Source: Polyrhizophydium stewartii (taxonomy: Eukaryota > Chytridiomycota > Chytridiomycetes > Rhizophydiales). Taken from it: DNA of 12,273 nt. Location of the stretch: contig JADGIZ010000528.1 of the NCBI GenBank assembly GCA_027604665.1, forward strand, positions 1 to 12,273, written 5' to 3'. Made by a program: the position numbers and the translations under genes. The notes below the pieces were generated by a model. That model made no database searches. It was given only the letters and a program-made list of their open reading frames with translations, and was not told where the DNA came from. Numbering within the stretch: position 1 is the first letter of the stretch; every line of letters begins with the position of its first letter. Shown in pieces: positions 7,730 to 12,273 of the stretch.

Positions 7730-9217
7730 CTAGACGGGTGGGTGGATCCGGCTCGCCAGGATCCTGTTGAGGATGTCGTCGAGCGAGACCTTGTCCGCGG
7801 CGTCGCGGACCTGCTTTGGCGCAAACGTGCTGTTGTGGATCAGAAAGATGCGATGCCGCAGCGTGCGGAATGCCACGTCCTGGACATGGTCGGGGCTGAG
7901 GAAAGCGCGGTCGACGAGCGCCGCACGCAGGCGGCCGGCCAGGTGCAGGTTCGCATATGCCTGTGCGCTGGTGCTCGACGAGACCAGGTCGTAGCACCGC
8001 GCAACCAGCACGAGCCTGCGCATGTAGTCCTGGACGTCGGGATGGATCGAGACGCGGGCGACCTTGTTGCGAAGGTCCTCGAAGCGCTGTGTGCGGTTGG
8101 CAGCGGTGTGCGTCAGCGCATTTGGCTGCTGAGATGTGCTTGAACAGCTTCAGGCTCACCGAGAGGTCTATGGGCGAGATGCGGTGGATGTGCGGTGCAA
8201 AGAGCTCAAGCGTCGCACTCGAGATCCACGAGGACATGAAGCAGAAGCCAAGCTGCAAGAGAAAGCAATTGTCAACAGGTCGCAGCGGGCGAGATCCCGC
8301 CATGAGCGAGACGCCGCACCAGATCGCGCGGGACCGACGGGACGCCGTCCTTCTCGCTGCCGACGAGCACAAAGATCGAGTCGGGCATGCACTGGATGGA
8401 GAATCCGTCGGCGTCGATCCTGCCAAATGTCATGAGGGCGTTGAACAGGTCGCAGACGGTCGAGCGAGCGTTGGGCGTGAAGCGCACAATGACGACGGAC
8501 CGCAGCAGCTGGCGCACGACGGGCTCGTGCGGGTGGTCGCCCCAGTCGGACGGCGTGGCGGCGCCCGCGCCGCCCTGCCCGCTGGCGCCGAAGATGCTGC
8601 TCGAGGCCCGCACGATGCCCGGCTGCCTGCCGAGCAGGTTGGGCTCCGTCGCGGCGCTGACGAGCATGCGCGACGAGCGGGGGTCCGGCTGCGCAGCCGA
8701 CGGCAGCTGCACCGACGGCGCGAGTGACATGAGCGACGGGTGGTGCAGCAGCATGTGCGGCGGGTGCGTCGGCTCGAGCAGCGAGCGGTGAGAGCCAGCG
8801 ACGGACACGGCGCGGGCCGCCACAAAGGTGCCGCTGCCCTTGGGCGTCAGGCGGCCGTTGCCGTTGGCGAGGCCGCCGCTGCCACCGCCGGGCAGAGTCG
8901 GACGCAGGCCGCTGGCCGCCTCGAGGCGCTGCAGGACCTCCTCGGCGCGCGTGGTGTCGCCGACCTCGAGCACGAGCGGGACGGTCGAGAGCACGCGCTT
9001 GAGCAGCTGCACGGCGACGCACGGTCAGCACCGGCCAAGCCCGAGTGGCGACGGCGGGCATGCTTGCCTCGGCCAGGCGGTCCGTGGCCCACTCGAGCTC
9101 GCGCTCGGGCACCGTCACGAGCACGGCCTCCTTGCGCAGCGCCCACGCCGACAGCACGGCCGTCAGGCACTCCTGCAGCTCCGGGTACTGCTCGAGCTGG
9201 CGCAGGTAGTCGAACAT
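7730..9217 (-). CDS. Possible MoxR/Mg-chelatase-like AAA family protein, apparently without Walker A
   Basis: The model has four exons: 9217-9068 (or 9053), 9006-8320, 8252-8160 and 8086-7730. Introns are 61 (or 46), 67 and 73 nt, all phase 0; the product has 428 (or 433) residues. Residues 1-50 are helical (YPELQECLTAVLSAWALRKE) and lead into a beta segment. Residues ~85-215 are Gly/Ser/Ala/Pro low complexity. A conserved-looking core follows (LLRSVVIVRFTP, then CDLFNALMTFGRI and SIFVLVG). Residues 311-428 form a helical C-terminal region (RFEDLRNKVARVSIHPDVQD, then AFLSPDHVQDVAFRTLRHRI) that resembles the lid of MoxR/ChlI-type AAA proteins. I see no GxxxxGK(S/T) loop, so it may be inactive as an ATPase. 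The family call rests on remembered motif patterns and is uncertain. Gene existence is firmer: frames, acceptors (for example CTTGCAG at 8253) and branch motifs agree. Confidence 0.5.
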
Positions 9218-9339
9218 GTGCCCGCGAGCAGCTGCAGCCGTCGGCGGCAGCCGGCTCGAGCCACCGCAACCCTGTGTCCTGACGACGCGCGGCGTGCGGT
9301 GAAATCCGCCTCGGGAGCCGTCGCCGGCCCGACCCCATC
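9218..9339. promoter_or_regulatory. Short divergent promoter between the AAA-like gene and leucyl aminopeptidase
   Basis: Only 122 nt separate the two start codons, which point away from each other. The segment is GC-rich, without a TATA box or CCAAT box. TGACGACG at 9280-9287 resembles a CRE half site (TGACG). Both 5' UTRs and initiation sites must fit here or overlap the first exons, so a shared bidirectional core promoter is inferred. Confidence 0.45.
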
Positions 9340-11855
9340 ATGTCGGCCCGTCTGCTCACCCGTGCTGTTGTCTTTGGCGTGCGTTGCCCTGCCCTGCCCC
9401 CCCTGAGCACGCCGCGGCGCCTCGCTGGGCCTGCCCTCTGCACTGCGCGAGTCTGCTCACACCAACCCCTCCTCGTCTTGTTGCCGCTCCCGCCGCTCTT
9501 GCACGGCTCAGGCCCACGAGGCTGCCACTCCCGCGATCTCGTCCAAGACGCTGTCGGCCACCGCCGCCGCCGCGATGCAGGCGCAGCTCGCCGCGTCCGG
9601 CTTCCGCGGCAAGGCGCAGGAGGTCCGCCTGTGAGTGGCCTGCCGCCGCCCGTCCCCCCCCCTTGTCGGCGCACCCGATCGCGGGCAGCTCACTCGGGCG
9701 AGTGCAGGCTCTTTGGCGTCAACGGCGTCGAGGCGCCCGTCACCGCCGTCGTCGGCCTCGGCAAGCCCGCCAAGGACGACAACTCGGCCGCCGAGACCGC
9801 CCGCCTGGCCGTAAGTGCCAGCCCGCACGTAGCCCCGCGCACGCACCCCCTCCCCGCGGCACGATCCATCCGCGATCGGCGCCAGCACCCACGTCTGGCT
9901 GTGTCGCTGACCTTGGCCGTGTGACCCGCGCCCCGGACCCTGCACCCGCTGCCCGGCCTCCGTGTCTTCCGCCTGCCACCAGGCCGCGAGCGCCATCTCG
10001 GCGCTGCACGCGCTCGGCAAGAAGCAGGACATCAGCGTTGCCTTTGACCGCCTCGGCCATGGCGTCGGTGCGTGCACTCCCGCCTCCCGTGGCCGTCTCC
10101 TGCCTTGGCGCCGTGCAGGGCTGCGCCTCGGGAGGTCGCGTGGCGTGCATCTGACCGCCTTGGCGTCTGACTCGCCCCGACAACCGCACCTGCGTACCGC
10201 CTTGGTGCACTGGGCTTCTCCGCTTCGCAGGTACCGCCGAGGGCGCCAGCCTTGCTGCCTACGCCTACGACGAGCTCAAGGGCGCCGACAACAAGGCCTC
10301 GCCCGTGACCGTCTCGCCGCTCGAGGGCGCCTTTGAGAAGGACGAGTGGCACACTGGCAGCGTCCTTGCGCAGTGTGCGTTTCTTGCATGATCTGGCAAT
10401 GCTCGCCGCAACTGTGGCTGCGCCAGGGACTGACACGACCGGGGTGTGTGGGTTGTGTGTGTGGGGGGGGGGGCGTGTGTGTGCACACACAGCCCAGAAC
10501 AACGCCCGCTTCCTGATGGAGACGCCCGCCAACCACATGACGCCGATCCTCTTCTGCAAGCGCGCCATCGAGCTGTTCAAGGGCATTCCCAACGTCACTG
10601 TGTTTGAGCGCGACCAGGCCTTCATCGAGGAGCACAAGATGGGCTCGTTCCTCAGCGTTGCGCGCGGCTCGGACGAGCCGCCCAGGCTGCTCGAGGTGCA
10701 CTACAAGGGCGGCGCGGCGGACTCGAAGCCGCTCGCGTTTGTCGGCAAGGGTGCGTGTGTCCTGCCGCCGGGGGTGCGATGCGCGGCCGATTGTCTTGCG
10801 CACGATGCTGACACGTGCTTGCACATGTATGTTTGTGTGGGTTGATGCACGTTCCCCAACCTGTTGTGCGGCCGCGACTCATCAGGCGTCACGTTCGACA
10901 CGGGCGGCATCTCGCTCAAGCCCGCGGCGGACATGGCTGCGATGAAGGGCGACATGGGCGGCGCCGCGTGCGTGCTCAGCGCGACGTGGGGCATTGCCAA
11001 GCTGGGCCTGCCCATCAACCTCACGACGGTGATCCCGCTGACGGAGAACATGCCGAGCGGCAAGGCGACCAAGCCCGGCGATGTTGTGACGGCCATGAAC
11101 GGCAAGACGATCGAGGTGGACAACACGGACGCCGAGGGCCGCCTGATTCTTGCCGACGCCATCTACTACGCGTCGACCAAGTACCACCCGCACTCGCTTG
11201 TTGAGCTGTCGACGCTCACGGGCGCCATGGTCATTGCCCTTGGCACGCCGTTTGCCGGCGTGTTCTCGAGCTCGGACGATCTGTGGAAGAAGCTCGAGGC
11301 TGCTGGCGAGAAGGCTGGCGACCCGTTCTGGCGCATGCCGCTGTCGGCCAAGTACAAGAAGCAGATTGCCAGCCATGTTGCGGACCTCAAGAACGTTGGC
11401 GTGAGTCGCGGATTGGGCGTTGTGTTGCCTCGCAGAGAAGTGGAACGATGGGATTCTTGGAGGGCTGACACAGAGTGGGGGACGGTGTTTGGATATGCTG
11501 CTCGCTGCGGCTGGGGGGTATTGATTGTGGCGGCTGCCGGGTGGGGGGGGACATAGGGCCGCTCGGGTGGTTCGTGCACGGCGGCCATTTTCCTCAAGGA
11601 GTTTGTCCCGACCGTGCCTGCTGCCGACGGCGAGGAGTCGGGCGAGCTGGCCGTCCAGTACGCCCACGTTGGTGCGTTTGCTCTGGCTTGTCTGATTGCG
11701 TTTTCTCGCTTGGATGTCACACTTGCTGACTTTGCTCTCGTCCATCCGCAGACATTGCCGGCGTCATGATGAACGGCAGCCCGTCGGGCTACCTGACCAC
11801 GGGTATGACCGGCCGCCCCACGCGCTCGCTGATTGCCTTTGCTCAGTCGCAGTAA
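9340..11855 (+). CDS. Leucyl aminopeptidase, M17 family (cytosol aminopeptidase)
   Basis: Nine exons: 9340-9378, 9512-9630, 9708-9810, 9983-10067, 10231-10374, 10493-10750, 10886-11400, 11557-11671 and 11752-11855. The eight introns are 77-172 nt and the product has 493 residues, the usual family length. It removes N-terminal residues, preferring Leu, with two metal ions, normally as a hexamer. Metal and catalytic residues are all present: K249, D254 and K261 (VGKGVTFDTGGISLKP), D272 (MKGDMGG), then D331, E333 and R335 in the signature NTDAEGRL; numbering is one less than bovine LAP. ETPANHMTP (173-181) is another family hallmark. The C-terminal GGSCTAAIFLKEF and DIAGV motifs are intact. The 13-residue first exon (MSARLLTRAVVFG) is basic and without acids, so mitochondrial targeting is possible. 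Donors are GTGCGT in five introns, GTGAGT in two and GTAAGT in one. The first exon is the least certain. Confidence 0.96.
10463..10492 (+). repeat. G11 run followed by a GT/AC palindrome in aminopeptidase intron 5
   Basis: Eleven G stand at 10463-10473, then a perfect 14-nt palindrome GTGTGTGCACACAC at 10477-10490 that abuts the acceptor AG at 10491-10492. The segment upstream (10444-10462) is GT-rich. The intron therefore has no normal pyrimidine tract; its CTGAC branch motif is at 10430-10434. Confidence 0.8.
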
Positions 11856-11893
11856 GCCTGGCGGCATGCGCTGTGTACGCCACTTCTCCCATC

Positions 11894-11899
11894 AATAAA
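11894..11899 (+). terminator. Poly(A) signal AATAAA of leucyl aminopeptidase
   Basis: AATAAA lies 38 nt after the TAA stop at 11853-11855, a spacing similar to the signals of the two minus-strand genes. Confidence 0.75.
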
Positions 11900-12273
11900 A
11901 CCGCCTGTGACGCCCACGAGGCCGGGCAAGCATTCTGCGTCTTGACCGAGTTGGCCTGGGTTCGCAAACACCAAAGCAGAGCAAGATGCGCAAATGTTGG
12001 TTGAAGGGAGACCAAAAAGACAAAAGTTTATAAACGAAGGCACTGCTCTATGTGGCGGCACCGCGGTGGGATTCGCGAGGGCATGAATATACCCAGCTGG
12101 CCTCGCGATCCGCGCAGATGCCGATATTAAATGGGCGAGCGAGAAGTGGGCAGGTTGAGGCGATTGCGAGAGAGAGAAGGGGGAGTAGAGGAGACGAGAG
12201 AAGCAAAGAAAGAAAGAAGCAAAGAAGAGACGGGGAAGCGGGGAGGGGCGGGGGAGAAGACACAGACGTGGAG
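11900..12273. other. Non-coding right end: TATA-like palindrome and polypurine tract
   Basis: No convincing gene is seen. GTTTATAAAC, a perfect palindrome containing TATAAA on both strands, lies at 12026-12035. From about 12165 to 12253 the plus strand is almost pure purine (GAGAGA, AAAGAAAGAAAG, GGGGAAG units). This could be the upstream region or 5' UTR of a plus-strand gene beyond the window, with the palindrome as a TATA box; that is inference only. Confidence 0.4.

Noticed and set aside
6798..8426. A 542-codon minus-strand reading frame spanning the AAA-like gene and SRRM1 5' region
   Set aside because: It strings together exon 3 of the AAA-like gene, SRRM1 exon 2 and introns. Only those short pieces match families; the rest reads as Arg/Pro/Cys noise.
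12048..12263. A 71-codon minus-strand reading frame with a hydrophobic Leu/Ser stretch resembling a signal peptide
   Set aside because: Its hydrophobic part is simply the complement of the polypurine tract. It has no family resemblance and no splice or poly(A) signals.
1..12273. Mobile elements, CRISPR arrays, tRNA or rRNA genes, viral insertions
   Set aside because: No terminal repeats, transposase or reverse-transcriptase motifs, regularly spaced repeats or structural RNA signatures were seen by eye on either strand.

Overview
The window is a gene-dense, GC-rich piece of a eukaryotic nuclear genome. Six genes fit in about 12 kb, mostly split by short introns (about 60-250 nt). Donors are often GTGCGT or GTGAGT, branch points usually read CTGAC, and three genes are followed by AATAAA. 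The gene set (an SRRM1-type PWI splicing factor, a PAQR receptor, an M17 leucyl aminopeptidase, a pentatricopeptide-like mitochondrial protein and a BRAT1-like HEAT protein) with such compact introns suggests an early-diverging fungus such as a chytrid or relative. That placement is inference; there is no rRNA or marker gene here to settle it.

Layout, left to right. 1-567 (minus): the 5' part of a PAQR/adiponectin-receptor-like membrane protein, running off the left edge. 568-763: its promoter candidate with two CCAAT boxes. 764-2356 (minus): an uninterrupted PPR-like gene with a mitochondrial presequence. 2529-5445 (minus): an eight-exon HEAT-repeat gene whose spliced product (803 residues) looks like BRAT1, the INTS11 chaperone, including a cysteine-ending C-terminal tail. 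5548-7594 (minus): a five-exon SRRM1 homologue (PWI domain plus a long RS domain). 7730-9217 (minus): a four-exon protein that I tentatively place near the MoxR/Mg-chelatase-like AAA proteins. 9218-9339: a short divergent promoter. 9340-11855 (plus): a nine-exon M17 leucyl aminopeptidase with all catalytic residues. 11856-12273: the aminopeptidase 3' end and a non-coding polypurine region.

Five genes lie head-to-tail on the minus strand with roughly 100-200 nt between coding ends, and the aminopeptidase diverges from the fifth. Exon models were built by hand from reading frame, splice signals and family similarity. All joined exons keep an open frame, but no transcript evidence was available. 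The most notable item is the BRAT1-like gene, because it implies Integrator-type INTS11 biology in this lineage. It sits next to a splicing-factor gene.
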